NCBI GenBank assembly: GCA_022560655.1
Contig: JADFSS010000002.1
Span: forward strand, 19,049-83,048
Length of the DNA stretch: 64,000 nt
Origin: Candidatus Neomarinimicrobiota bacterium
Lineage (GTDB): Bacteria; Fidelibacterota; Marinisomatia; SCGC-AAA003-L08; TS1B11
Reading direction: 5' to 3'
Shown: in pieces, positions 8,867 to 16,870 of the stretch
Layout: every line of letters starts with the position of its first letter
Numbering within the stretch: the stretch's first letter is position 1
Notes under the pieces: generated by a model
Told to the model about the DNA's origin: nothing
Database searches by the model: none
What the model saw: the letters and a program-made list of their open reading frames with translations, nothing else
Position numbers and translations under genes: made by a program

Positions 8867-10806
8867 TCCTGCTGTACCACAAAGTGTTCCTGGAGTCGCC
8901 CACCCCGTGGTGGGTCAACTGCAATCAGTTCTGGCGCCAGATGGCCGAACTCGCCCACCGGACCGTGGTCCATCTTGATGACTATGACCCCCACGATCCC
9001 GACCACGTGGTCATCACCTTCGATGGTGTCTACGAAAACGTCTATCAGTACGCGCTACCGATACTCAAGTCGTTCGGTTACCCGTTTGAACTCTTCGTGG
9101 TGGGTGATTCGATTGGGCAGGACAACTCATTTGACCAGCAGGTGGAACCCCCTGCGCGGTTTGCGGATCGCGATACGCTGGCAAAGTTGATCCAGGGCGG
9201 GGGCCGCCTGCAGTGGCATGGCAAGACGCATAGCGACCTGGTGAAAGAGGGTGACCCGGACAAGCTGCTCAGAGAGCTGCAGGTCCCCGATGAACTTCGG
9301 GCGCTGGACCCAGATGGATTTGGCTGGTTCGGCTACCCCTACGGAAACCATGATGATGAGCTGATTGAACTGACCCGCAAGCATTTTACCGGGGCACTGT
9401 CGTGCGTAAATGGCAACAATCATGACCCCTTCCAATTCAACAGGATCATCGCTGTCAACGATACTTCGTTTAAGACTTCCACCGTCTCGCTCATCATTGC
9501 TAACTACAATTACGGCTCGTTTGCCGCAGAGGCCATTGAATCGGCCCTGGCGCAGTCGATACAACCGGATGAAATTGTGTTCATGGATGACTGCTCCACC
9601 GATAACTCCATGGATATCGCGGAACGCTACAAGGATCGCATCAGAATCGTTCGGAACGAGGAGAACCTTGGCATTATTGGGAATTTCAATAAGGCCGTAG
9701 CCCTTACTACAGGCGATTACATTTGCTTCCTGGGCGCGGACAATCGATTTCGCAGCGATTATGTCCAGCGCTGCAGGCTGGCCTTGGATCGCCACCCCAA
9801 GGCAGCCATCGCGTACACCAACACGGTCCTCTTTGGGCCTCGGGCCGAGCTCATTGCGTCGCAGGTGGGCGCCAAGCCTGTGCCGAATGTGGACGACATG
9901 TATCTGTGGGAATTTCCCGAATTCGACCGCGCCCATCTCGATAAGCTGAAGACCGCCAACTACATGCATGGCTCGTCCATGTACCGCCGGAAAGCCTTTG
10001 AGCAGGTGGGGGGCTACGGCGAGTCCGAAGGGCATGAGGACCACGACCTGTTTGTCCGCATGGTCACCGCTGGCTGGGACGCGGTGCTGGTGCCTGAGTT
10101 TGTGCTGGAATACCGGCACCACTCCGGCGAGCAAACCGGTAGCCGGGTCTCCACCGAGATGGAGCTGGTGCATACCCGCAGGATGGTCAAAGAACGAGAT
10201 AAGCGCCTGGAGGCCTATAACCGGGTGGTAGAAGACCGTCTGGGGCACTACCTGAAGCTGGAGAAGACAATGGAAGCCATTCGTGACAAGATGGCCAAGG
10301 GGGACTCCGCAGGCGCAATTGAGCTGACGGAAGATACATTACAGCAATTTGTGGAGCAGGCGCATTTGCTCCGCCTGTATGCACAAAATCTCCTTTATCG
10401 GGACGACACACCCGGCGCGGTCCTGGTGCTGCAATGTGCCTTGCTTTACAGCCCCGATTTTGCTGCGGCCCATAACGATCTGGGCTCTCTATACTATGAA
10501 CAAGGGAAAATGAGTGCTGCCGTTTACCACCTTGAGCAGGCTGCGAGCTTCAAGCCCGACGATAGCACGAGCCTGAAAAACCTTGCCGAACTGTACGAGG
10601 AGACCGGTAGAATAAACGATTCCCTGCTGACCTACAAGAAAATCATCCGGCATCACCCCCAGGATCTCGAGGCGCTCATCGCATTGGGTAAGATTTGTCA
10701 GAAAATGGAACGCGTAAATGACGCCGGATTTTTCTTCGAGCGCGCTCTGGATATCGATCCCGGTAGTTCTATTGTCAAAGAGAGCCTCAAGAATCTGCAT
10801 GCGTGA
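8863..10806 (+). CDS. Polysaccharide deacetylase-like / family 2 glycosyltransferase / TPR fusion
   Basis: A 647-residue three-part protein. Residues 1-200 resemble a NodB-type deacetylase: VVITFDGVYENVYQ stands where TFDDG is usual, WHGKTHSDL supplies the H-x3-H metal pair, and FGYPYGNHDDEL is motif 3. Loss of the second Asp makes activity uncertain. Residues 206-430 are a GT2 domain (SLIIANYNYG, MDDCSTDNS, GADN as the DxD site, GHEDHDLFVRM). Residues 500-640 are tetratricopeptide repeats. The start at 8863 overlaps the methyltransferase stop. It probably modifies flagellin or a surface glycan; the sequence does not show which. Confidence 0.85.
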   Translation: MILLYHKVFLESPTPWWVNCNQFWRQMAELAHRTVVHLDDYDPHDPDHVVITFDGVYENVYQYALPILKSFGYPFELFVVGDSIGQDNSFDQQVEPPARFADRDTLAKLIQGGGRLQWHGKTHSDLVKEGDPDKLLRELQVPDELRALDPDGFGWFGYPYGNHDDELIELTRKHFTGALSCVNGNNHDPFQFNRIIAVNDTSFKTSTVSLIIANYNYGSFAAEAIESALAQSIQPDEIVFMDDCSTDNSMDIAERYKDRIRIVRNEENLGIIGNFNKAVALTTGDYICFLGADNRFRSDYVQRCRLALDRHPKAAIAYTNTVLFGPRAELIASQVGAKPVPNVDDMYLWEFPEFDRAHLDKLKTANYMHGSSMYRRKAFEQVGGYGESEGHEDHDLFVRMVTAGWDAVLVPEFVLEYRHHSGEQTGSRVSTEMELVHTRRMVKERDKRLEAYNRVVEDRLGHYLKLEKTMEAIRDKMAKGDSAGAIELTEDTLQQFVEQAHLLRLYAQNLLYRDDTPGAVLVLQCALLYSPDFAAAHNDLGSLYYEQGKMSAAVYHLEQAASFKPDDSTSLKNLAELYEETGRINDSLLTYKKIIRHHPQDLEALIALGKICQKMERVNDAGFFFERALDIDPGSSIVKESLKNLHA

Positions 10807-10844
10807 CAAGCCGTCAGTGAAATCCAGGACCGATAACAGCCCGT

Positions 10845-10871
10845 TGCCTGGCTCGACAAGGTAGCCAGGCA
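10845..10871 (+). other. Stable hairpin without T-tract between glycan genes
   Basis: TGCCTGGCT (10845-10853) pairs perfectly with AGCCAGGCA (10863-10871) around a 9-nt loop. It lies 38 nt after the fusion gene stops. No T-run follows, so it is more likely a processing or RNA-stability element than an intrinsic terminator. The rest of the gap to 10998 shows no gene. Confidence 0.35.
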
Positions 10872-10997
10872 CCGCAGTACATGCATGCAGTCAGGGTCAG
10901 CATCCGTCGCCCTCAATGTCGGGCACGATGAAGCTTTCCCCGCGGGAGTTACGGTAGATCATTCGGAACGCGTTAGCCTGTGCAGCAGGAGGTAGTT

Positions 10998-11585
10998 GTG
11001 ATTGAGTCAGCAGAACAGAGGACCAGCGAGTTGCAGCGCAAAGCGCTTGCGGCCATCGAGCAGATCAACCAGGGCGACCTGGACGGCGGGGCCGAAATCT
11101 GCCGGGAGGTTTTGGCCCAGGACCCCGCCAGGATCGAAGGTATCTACGGGCTGGGGCTGGTGGCGCACCTCAAGGGCGATCTGCTGGAAGCTAGGAATCA
11201 CTATCACCACGCCGTAAGCTTAAATGAGGACTGGACGCCAGTCCAGCACAGCTTGGCCTTGCTGGATGTGACTGAAGGTAGCATGAGTGCCGCTCAACTT
11301 CGCCTGGTAGAGGTGCTGGAAAAGGATTCTCGCGATCTGGATACCCGGCGCCTACTGGGACAGATACTGGTGGAGGCAGGGCAGTACGACGACGGGGTGG
11401 CCTTGCTGATGAGCATCCTGGAAGAAGATCCCAACGAATGGCAGACCCACTTCATCCTGGCTTCACTCTACGCCGAGGTTGAGCGAACGCCGGAGTCGAA
11501 GCGTCATCTTGAAGCCGTTATCGCGGCAAATCCCGAGCATGAGCAGGCGCGGGAGCTGCTTGACCAACTTAACCGCCAAGGATAG
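10998..11585 (+). CDS. TPR-repeat protein
   Basis: A 195-residue soluble protein made of tandem tetratricopeptide repeats (for example DPARIEGIYGLGLVAHLKGD and RRLLGQILVEAGQYDDG). A GTG start at 10998 is chosen because a perfect AGGAGG (10987-10992) lies 5 nt upstream; an in-frame GTG at 10980 precedes that site. There is no signal peptide or membrane segment. It lies among glycosyltransferases that themselves carry TPRs, so it may be a scaffold or a partner for them. The specific role is unknown. Confidence 0.8.
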   Translation: MIESAEQRTSELQRKALAAIEQINQGDLDGGAEICREVLAQDPARIEGIYGLGLVAHLKGDLLEARNHYHHAVSLNEDWTPVQHSLALLDVTEGSMSAAQLRLVEVLEKDSRDLDTRRLLGQILVEAGQYDDGVALLMSILEEDPNEWQTHFILASLYAEVERTPESKRHLEAVIAANPEHEQARELLDQLNRQG

Positions 11586-11655
11586 GCTCGGCCACGACAG
11601 CCTTGCTTTTGGGGCCCGTTCCGGGCCAGATTACCGCATAGTGAGGTAGGGTAGA

Positions 11656-12651
11656 TTGAGCACTTTGGGAGAGCGCCTAAAAAGGTATTACGCCCCGGGT
11701 GACGTGATCTTCAAGGATGGGGACGCGGGGCAGACCATGTTCATCGTTCTCGAGGGTGAGATCGAGATATCCAAGGTGCTTGGCGATCAGAAGACGGTAT
11801 TGGAACTGCTGAAGGCGGGCTCAATTTTCGGGGAGATGTGCCTGATCGATAATCAGCCCCGCTCTGCGGCGGCAACGGCTGTTTCCAAGGTGGTTCTCTT
11901 GGAAATCAGCCGTGAGATGTTTCGCAGCCGCATGGAAGAAGTGCCTAAGTGGCTGCGAGGGTTTTTTGCCATTCTTGTGGAACGACTGCGGTCGGCGACA
12001 AAGAATCAGAGTATTCTGCTCGCACGGGGTGCTGGCCGACAGGTGATAAACATCGTCGCACTTATGGCTCGGCAGACTGAGCCCGATACTCATGACAAGA
12101 TTATTCTGGAATGGGCCACGGCGGTGAGCACCACCTCTTTCATGCTGGGATTTAACGAAGAGCGGGTTAACGACACGATGAACCTGTTGGTTACCGCAAA
12201 GCTGGCCGAATCTGACCGCAGGGAAGGAATGGGCCGAGTTCTTATCATATCAGACACCCCAAGATTTTTCCAGTTTGCCGATTTTTGCCGCGACCGATAC
12301 ATGCTCGAAACGGGCTATGCCAAGTCGATGTCCGAGCAGTTCAAATTTGGTGATGTGCGTGAGCCGGAACTGCTTGAGGCCATTAAAGAAATCTTATCTG
12401 CCGAGGGTGCACCGGAAGACTTTCCGATCAATGCGCTGGAGAAAGTGCTCAAGGAGAAATTCAATAAACCACTGGAAAAATATAAGTCTTTGCTCGATCA
12501 GTACAGCAACGAGGGCCTATTGGATACTTTTAAGCCGGGGGGGAGTGAACCGGCTTTGCGTGTCAACAATCGGGAACTCTTCGAAAAGAAAATGGCCAAG
12601 ATGCGATTGTTGTTGGAGTTTGGGGAGGTCGAAAAAAAGATTATGGCATGA
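11656..12651 (+). CDS. Cyclic-nucleotide-binding (Crp-type sensor) protein
   Basis: A 331-residue protein. Residues 10-120 are a cNMP-binding domain with an intact phosphate-binding cassette: FGEMCLIDNQPRSAAATA carries the Glu and Arg that contact the cyclic phosphate. Residues 130-200 look like a degenerate Crp-type winged helix. The remaining 130 residues are charged and helical and match nothing I recognise. The start is TTG at 11656 behind GAGGT; the stop overlaps the next gene (ATGA). A class III adenylate cyclase at 33-35.8 kb could supply the ligand. Both a regulator and a non-DNA-binding effector are possible. Confidence 0.78.
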   Translation: MSTLGERLKRYYAPGDVIFKDGDAGQTMFIVLEGEIEISKVLGDQKTVLELLKAGSIFGEMCLIDNQPRSAAATAVSKVVLLEISREMFRSRMEEVPKWLRGFFAILVERLRSATKNQSILLARGAGRQVINIVALMARQTEPDTHDKIILEWATAVSTTSFMLGFNEERVNDTMNLLVTAKLAESDRREGMGRVLIISDTPRFFQFADFCRDRYMLETGYAKSMSEQFKFGDVREPELLEAIKEILSAEGAPEDFPINALEKVLKEKFNKPLEKYKSLLDQYSNEGLLDTFKPGGSEPALRVNNRELFEKKMAKMRLLLEFGEVEKKIMA

Positions 12652-13847
12652 GTGGCGCGGGTGAGGCTGCAGTCAACCTTATCACTCTTTGCATGGTGAT
12701 TCAGTCACGGAGCGGAAATCTAGCCAATGCGTTGCACTCAGTCAACAAAGTAGCCGGTCAGATTGTGATCGTCCATACCGGTGGGGCGGGCGAACAGATG
12801 GTGCAGCATCTCGCCTCGGAATATGACGCCCAGTATCTGCCCGTGCCTGACGATCCAAACGAGAGTGCCCTGCTCAACACTGCCCTGGATCAGGTGCGAT
12901 CTCCCTGGGCGCTGTTCCTGCATCAGGAGGAAGTCCTCCATGTGGCTGATCCCCCGGCCCTCACCGACTGGCTCAAGGATGTGGAGGCCGTTGCCATAGA
13001 ATTCCCCATCCTTAGCTTTGAGGAGCCCCGCAACTACTATTTCGATGCCCGGCTCGTACGCACAGGCAGTTCCCTGCGCTGGGAACATGAGATCTACCCT
13101 ACACTGCAGGACAGCCTTGAAGACGCCTCGGCCGCTGGGGCCGGGCGGGAACAAGTTACCGAATTCATGCCTCACGCTGCCATTATCAGCTTGGGCACCC
13201 CGGCACCAGAGGAGTGGGAGCTGCGTGACGCTATTGTCAGAATTGAGAAAGAGCTCGACAGGGCCCCGGAATCCGTGCGGTCCTGGTTTTATCTAGCCGA
13301 AGCCGCCAGGGCCCTGAAGGAATGGGACCGCGCCAGTGCGGCCGTGGAGGAGGGCCTCAATGTCGTCAGCAGAGACCCGGATGTGCCCCGTCGGGAGCCC
13401 ATGGCCGTGAGCGGGCTTATCGGCATGCTGTGTAATTCTTTACTGGCCGGCAAGCACTACCCCGAAAAGACGGTTGAATCGCTTTGGATCATTCACCAAA
13501 ACATGGAGGCCAACGGGCGCTTCAGCGAGCCTCTTGGGCGTTTGCTTCTGGCTGCAGACCGGAAGGCGGACGCCATTGCGGCCCAGCACCGGGCGGTGGA
13601 AAGTTACTTTGGCGAAAGGCGCTACTACCTGGGCATGGAGGAGGGACTATATCAGCCGATTCAGCTGGCCTGGGAAATGGAACAGCAGCTGTCCCATGAT
13701 GAGTTGCTCAACTCTATTATGAAGATTCAAGCCCTGTTCAACAAACATCAAATAAAAATTCAAGCGTTGCTCCAATATATCTCCGGCCGAAACCAACCCC
13801 TTTTCATTGCCATCCGGGATGCGCTTCAAACGGGTCTGGCTGGATAG
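12648..13847 (+). CDS. Family 2 glycosyltransferase-like protein with TPR region
   Basis: A 399-residue protein. Residues 10-180 follow the GT2 fold (LITLCMVIQSRSGNLANAL; later WALFLHQEEVL), but the usual DGSTD and DxD motifs are eroded (VHTGGAGE and HQEE), so catalysis is doubtful. The C-terminal half has TPR-like helices (SWFYLAEAARALKEWDRASA). It overlaps the cNMP-binding gene by 4 nt and is followed after 8 nt by a better-conserved relative, which suggests duplication and divergence. Confidence 0.72.
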   Translation: MSGAGEAAVNLITLCMVIQSRSGNLANALHSVNKVAGQIVIVHTGGAGEQMVQHLASEYDAQYLPVPDDPNESALLNTALDQVRSPWALFLHQEEVLHVADPPALTDWLKDVEAVAIEFPILSFEEPRNYYFDARLVRTGSSLRWEHEIYPTLQDSLEDASAAGAGREQVTEFMPHAAIISLGTPAPEEWELRDAIVRIEKELDRAPESVRSWFYLAEAARALKEWDRASAAVEEGLNVVSRDPDVPRREPMAVSGLIGMLCNSLLAGKHYPEKTVESLWIIHQNMEANGRFSEPLGRLLLAADRKADAIAAQHRAVESYFGERRYYLGMEEGLYQPIQLAWEMEQQLSHDELLNSIMKIQALFNKHQIKIQALLQYISGRNQPLFIAIRDALQTGLAG

Positions 13848-13855
13848 GCCCCGCC

Positions 13856-15211
13856 ATGGGCCGGACCACCCTTTCAGTCTGCTTGATCGTGCGTGACGAG
13901 GCCCGGATGCTTCCGGGCTGCCTGGAAAGTGTCGCGGGGGTCGCCGATCAACTGGTGGTAGTGGACACAGGCTCCACGGATGACACCACGAGCATCGCCC
14001 GCTCCTTCGGTGCGGAGGTGCATCACTTTGCGTGGATCGACGACTTTTCAGCCGCCCGCAACGAGTCCATTCGCCACGCCACCGAAACCTGGATTCTGTG
14101 GATCGACGCGGATGAGCGGTTGCTTGAGCACTCGGTAGAGCCACTTCGGAGCCTGCTGGTTGTGCCGGCTAGACCCACGATTTATCAGGTCCAGATCAGG
14201 AACCTGCAGGCTGACAGGCACAGCTACACCCTCTCCATGTCGCACCGGCTGTTCTCCCGTCATCCGAAAATCCAGTTTTCTGGTCGCATTCACGAGCAGG
14301 TTCATCCCAGTCTCAAGGCTGCGGGTGGGGAAGAAAAGAGTTCCCAGGTTATCCTGGAGCACGAGGGGTACGCCCTGGACAAGGCCGGGCTGAAAGCCAA
14401 GTTTAGGCGCAACCAGCCCCTGCTGGAAGCCCAGGTCGCCGAGGAGCCGGACTCAGGCTACGCTCACTACACCCTCGGACAAAATTATGCCCTTATGGGT
14501 GACCCTCAAGCGGCGCTGCACGAATACGTGCGGGCCATGGACCTCAAGGAATTTTCCGGCGCATCGTTGGCAACGGTGCTCAATGCGGCCGCTGAGGCCT
14601 GCTGGCAACTGGATCGTTTGGCTGAGGCCGAGAATTATGCCGCGGAATCGATTCAACTGGTCCCCCGGCAATCCAGTGGAAACTTCATTATGTATCGGGT
14701 AATGCGGTCGCGGGAAGACCCTGCCGGCCAAATCCGGTACCTTTCGGCAGTACTCTCCCAGCCGCAGGAGGGAGCGGTCACGGGGGGGAGCGATTTGCCG
14801 AAGGACGTCCTTATTCCCCGGCAGCACTTGCTCTACAGCTTGGGAGAACTTCAGCTGGCCAACGAGGACCCAGCTTCTGCTGAGCGGGTCCTCCGCGAGT
14901 GCCTCACTCTGAAACCTGACAGTCAACAAGCCATGACCCTACTGACCAAGGCACTTGCCCAGCAGGGGAAGTGGGAGGGAATTCTTCAGGCTCTGGCGGA
15001 TTTGCCGCAGCCGCCATCAAGCGAATCACGGGGTATCATCGGTACGGCGCTGATCAAGCTCCAGCGGTTTCCAGAAGCCGTCGACCACTACCGCGCGTGG
15101 CTTGATGATGAGCCCGACTATGAAGGCTTAAGGGAACGCCTCGCAGGCCTGTATGCTAAAGTGGGCGATCGGGCGGCAGCGGAAAGCCTTCTTCGGGGTG
15201 GTTCGCCCTAA
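13856..15211 (+). CDS. Family 2 glycosyltransferase with TPR region
   Basis: A 451-residue protein. The N-terminal GT2 domain is complete: SVCLIVRDEARMLPGCLESV, VVVDTGSTDDT, FSAARNESI and the DxD site WIDADERL. SH2-like or transmembrane features are absent. Residues 195-445 are TPR units (GYAHYTLGQNYALMGDPQAA). This is the family of SunS-like and flagellin- or peptide-modifying glycosyltransferases with TPR tails. It is the last gene of the run from flgF; no terminator is evident afterwards. Confidence 0.85.
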   Translation: MGRTTLSVCLIVRDEARMLPGCLESVAGVADQLVVVDTGSTDDTTSIARSFGAEVHHFAWIDDFSAARNESIRHATETWILWIDADERLLEHSVEPLRSLLVVPARPTIYQVQIRNLQADRHSYTLSMSHRLFSRHPKIQFSGRIHEQVHPSLKAAGGEEKSSQVILEHEGYALDKAGLKAKFRRNQPLLEAQVAEEPDSGYAHYTLGQNYALMGDPQAALHEYVRAMDLKEFSGASLATVLNAAAEACWQLDRLAEAENYAAESIQLVPRQSSGNFIMYRVMRSREDPAGQIRYLSAVLSQPQEGAVTGGSDLPKDVLIPRQHLLYSLGELQLANEDPASAERVLRECLTLKPDSQQAMTLLTKALAQQGKWEGILQALADLPQPPSSESRGIIGTALIKLQRFPEAVDHYRAWLDDEPDYEGLRERLAGLYAKVGDRAAAESLLRGGSP

Positions 15212-15591
15212 GACCGCGATATCGCGAGGAGCCCGGCCCCGCCTGCGCCTGCAACAGCTCACCGCGCCGATAAAAGCTGCGCCTCTCCGGACGCTAGCTG
15301 CTCGGCGCCGGCAGCTCCCAGAACACCAGGATCAGCTGTGGCGGATCGGTGCCGGCGACGCGCGTTGCAGACAATTCAACTGAGACCTTAGCAGTGCCCT
15401 TTGATCGGCAAACAGTCCTTGCGGAGTAGAGGGCTGCCTGAGCTTATTTGGCTCAGTGGATGTTGATTATTCAGTCAGTCGGTCGTCATCCAGAACCTCG
15501 CTCCTCACGGAAAATCAACTGGGCCCGGAACAATAAGGTTTTTTCAAACTGGAGGTGATGCGCTTAAGATAAATCGGAGGAGGCTATTCGG
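15212..15591. other. 380-base gap, possible gene remnant on minus strand
   Basis: No convincing gene is present. On the minus strand a 53-codon open stretch ends at about 15298 and reads sensibly at its end (GTDPPQLILVFWELPAPSS), but it has no usable start codon and runs back to a TAA. It could be a decayed gene or chance. A small hairpin (CTGAGC/GCTCAG) lies near 15438-15456. Confidence 0.25.
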
Positions 15592-15771
15592 ATGATACAC
15601 AGGTTCGGCGGTGATCTGAAGCGCTATGATGACTATTTAACCCCATTAAGAAATCATATTATTTTGAATTCGGATGCAACTCTCCCTATATTCCTTTATT
15701 CCTTCGAGGCCGGATCGATCAGAAATACTGTTTCAAATATAAGTAAAATACCAAATACGGACGGAATGTAG
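15592..15771 (+). CDS. Possible 59-residue protein
   Basis: An open frame from ATG 15592 to TAG 15771 follows a very strong ribosome-binding site, GGAGGAGG, about 8 nt upstream. The product is mixed in character (MIHRFGGDLKRYDDYLTPLR at the start) with no signal or membrane segment. Base composition is more AT-rich than its surroundings. It sits 29 nt before the XRE regulator, which may be co-transcribed. No family is recognised; a degenerate or horizontally acquired fragment is possible. Confidence 0.35.
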   Translation: MIHRFGGDLKRYDDYLTPLRNHIILNSDATLPIFLYSFEAGSIRNTVSNISKIPNTDGM

Positions 15772-15800
15772 TTCCGGCCTATACAAAGTGTCAAGAATAA

Positions 15801-16232
15801 ATGGATAAAGCAATGATTAAATTTGCCTGGCAATTCGGTGAGCGGTTCAGATGGATTCGCAAGACCACCAAGCTGACCCAGGAACATTTCGGCCAGATAT
15901 TGGGCGTAAGTCGACAAACGATCAACGCCTACGAGAATGATCGCCAGCGGCCCACCCTTGACATGATGGAGAAGGTATGTCGGGACCTGGATGTGTCTCC
16001 AAGTTGGCTCCTGGTCGGGATTGGTGAGCCCAAAGGGGAGGGTAGTTACCTGGCTGTGAGCGAGGGTGGCCCCGTACCGATGACTTCTGAGGCGAGTCTC
16101 TCGCCCGAGCAGTTGTCATTGGTCCGATTTGTTACTCAGAATCCCGCCCGGGCAAATAATCTGGCGCGCATTCTCTTCGATGAAGGACTTAAGAACCTCT
16201 CAGACCAGACTGATGAAGGTGCCGGGGGCTAA
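15801..16232 (+). CDS. XRE-family helix-turn-helix regulator
   Basis: A 143-residue DNA-binding protein. Residues 10-70 are a Cro/C1-type HTH (FRWIRKTTKLTQEHFGQILG then VSRQTINAYENDRQRPTLD). The tail is acidic and unstructured and ends in a short helical segment. ATG 15801 is followed closely by ATG 15813, and either could be the start. A strong terminator lies 54 nt downstream. Target and ligand are unknown. Confidence 0.85.
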   Translation: MDKAMIKFAWQFGERFRWIRKTTKLTQEHFGQILGVSRQTINAYENDRQRPTLDMMEKVCRDLDVSPSWLLVGIGEPKGEGSYLAVSEGGPVPMTSEASLSPEQLSLVRFVTQNPARANNLARILFDEGLKNLSDQTDEGAGG

Positions 16233-16285
16233 ATCTCCGGTTCCACTCAGGGGGGGTGATGGTGGGTCTGACGTAGTTTCCAACA

Positions 16286-16314
16286 GAAATAGCGCCCACG
16301 CTATTTCCGTTTTT
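16286..16314 (+). terminator. Intrinsic terminator after the XRE regulator
   Basis: GAAATAGCG (16286-16294) and CGCTATTTC (16299-16307) form a perfect 9-bp stem with a CCCA loop, followed by CGTTTTTC. It ends the XRE-regulator transcript. Confidence 0.85.
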
Positions 16315-16437
16315 CTTTCCCCATAATTCTGCATTTTAACGCTCGACACATAACTCCCTGTCCGGGACACTTAGCCGGTTATTATCTGGCAAGCGCCTTT
16401 CTACCGCCGATAAAGGTGAAAGAAAGGAGCCTTGGAT

Positions 16438-16770
16438 ATGGGGTCTCTGGCGGGAATGTTAGTCTTTTTCTCACTCATCGTCGCAGGCGGGAGTGCGTGG
16501 CACGTTGAGGAGTTGCGTAGCCAAGCCACGATCTATGTCGCAACAGGAGAAAAGATCTTCGTTAGTGTGAAAAACTCCGGGGACTATTTCTGCCCCCGGT
16601 ACTGTCGGGTGGACCATCGACACCGCGTGCACGATGTCCGCTGGGTTTGCCGCCAGCAGCAGGCCTGCGGCCACTATCAGGTGCTACACATAGCCGGGTC
16701 CCCGAAAAATCGATCCCCTCAGCCACAGCTCGCCCTTGATGGCACTGTCGATCTCGGCCCGGTCCCCTAG
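16438..16770 (+). CDS. Small Cys-containing exported protein, unknown function
   Basis: A 110-residue protein with an N-terminal signal or anchor (LAGMLVFFSLIVAGGSA). A central segment has four cysteines in two pairs (YFCPRYCRV and WVCRQQQACGHY), suggesting disulfides or a metal site outside the cytoplasm. The start is ATG 16438, placed 8 nt after AAGGAG; an upstream TTG (16432) is too close to that site. No family is recognised. A weak sigma-54-like sequence at 16387-16401 could drive it. Confidence 0.5.
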   Translation: MGSLAGMLVFFSLIVAGGSAWHVEELRSQATIYVATGEKIFVSVKNSGDYFCPRYCRVDHRHRVHDVRWVCRQQQACGHYQVLHIAGSPKNRSPQPQLALDGTVDLGPVP

Positions 16771-16870
16771 CTGCGAACATCATTCGTCAGACTGATAGGT
16801 TGCACAAATCCCGATTGGGTGCGGATGTGCCGAGTTTGCCGGTGTCACACCTTTTCTGGCTCAGCAAGCC

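Noticed and set aside
15262..15272. Sigma-28 promoter (GCCGATAA) at 15.26 kb
   Set aside because: The -10 sequence is present but nothing like TAAA lies 15 nt upstream, and no gene start follows at a sensible distance.
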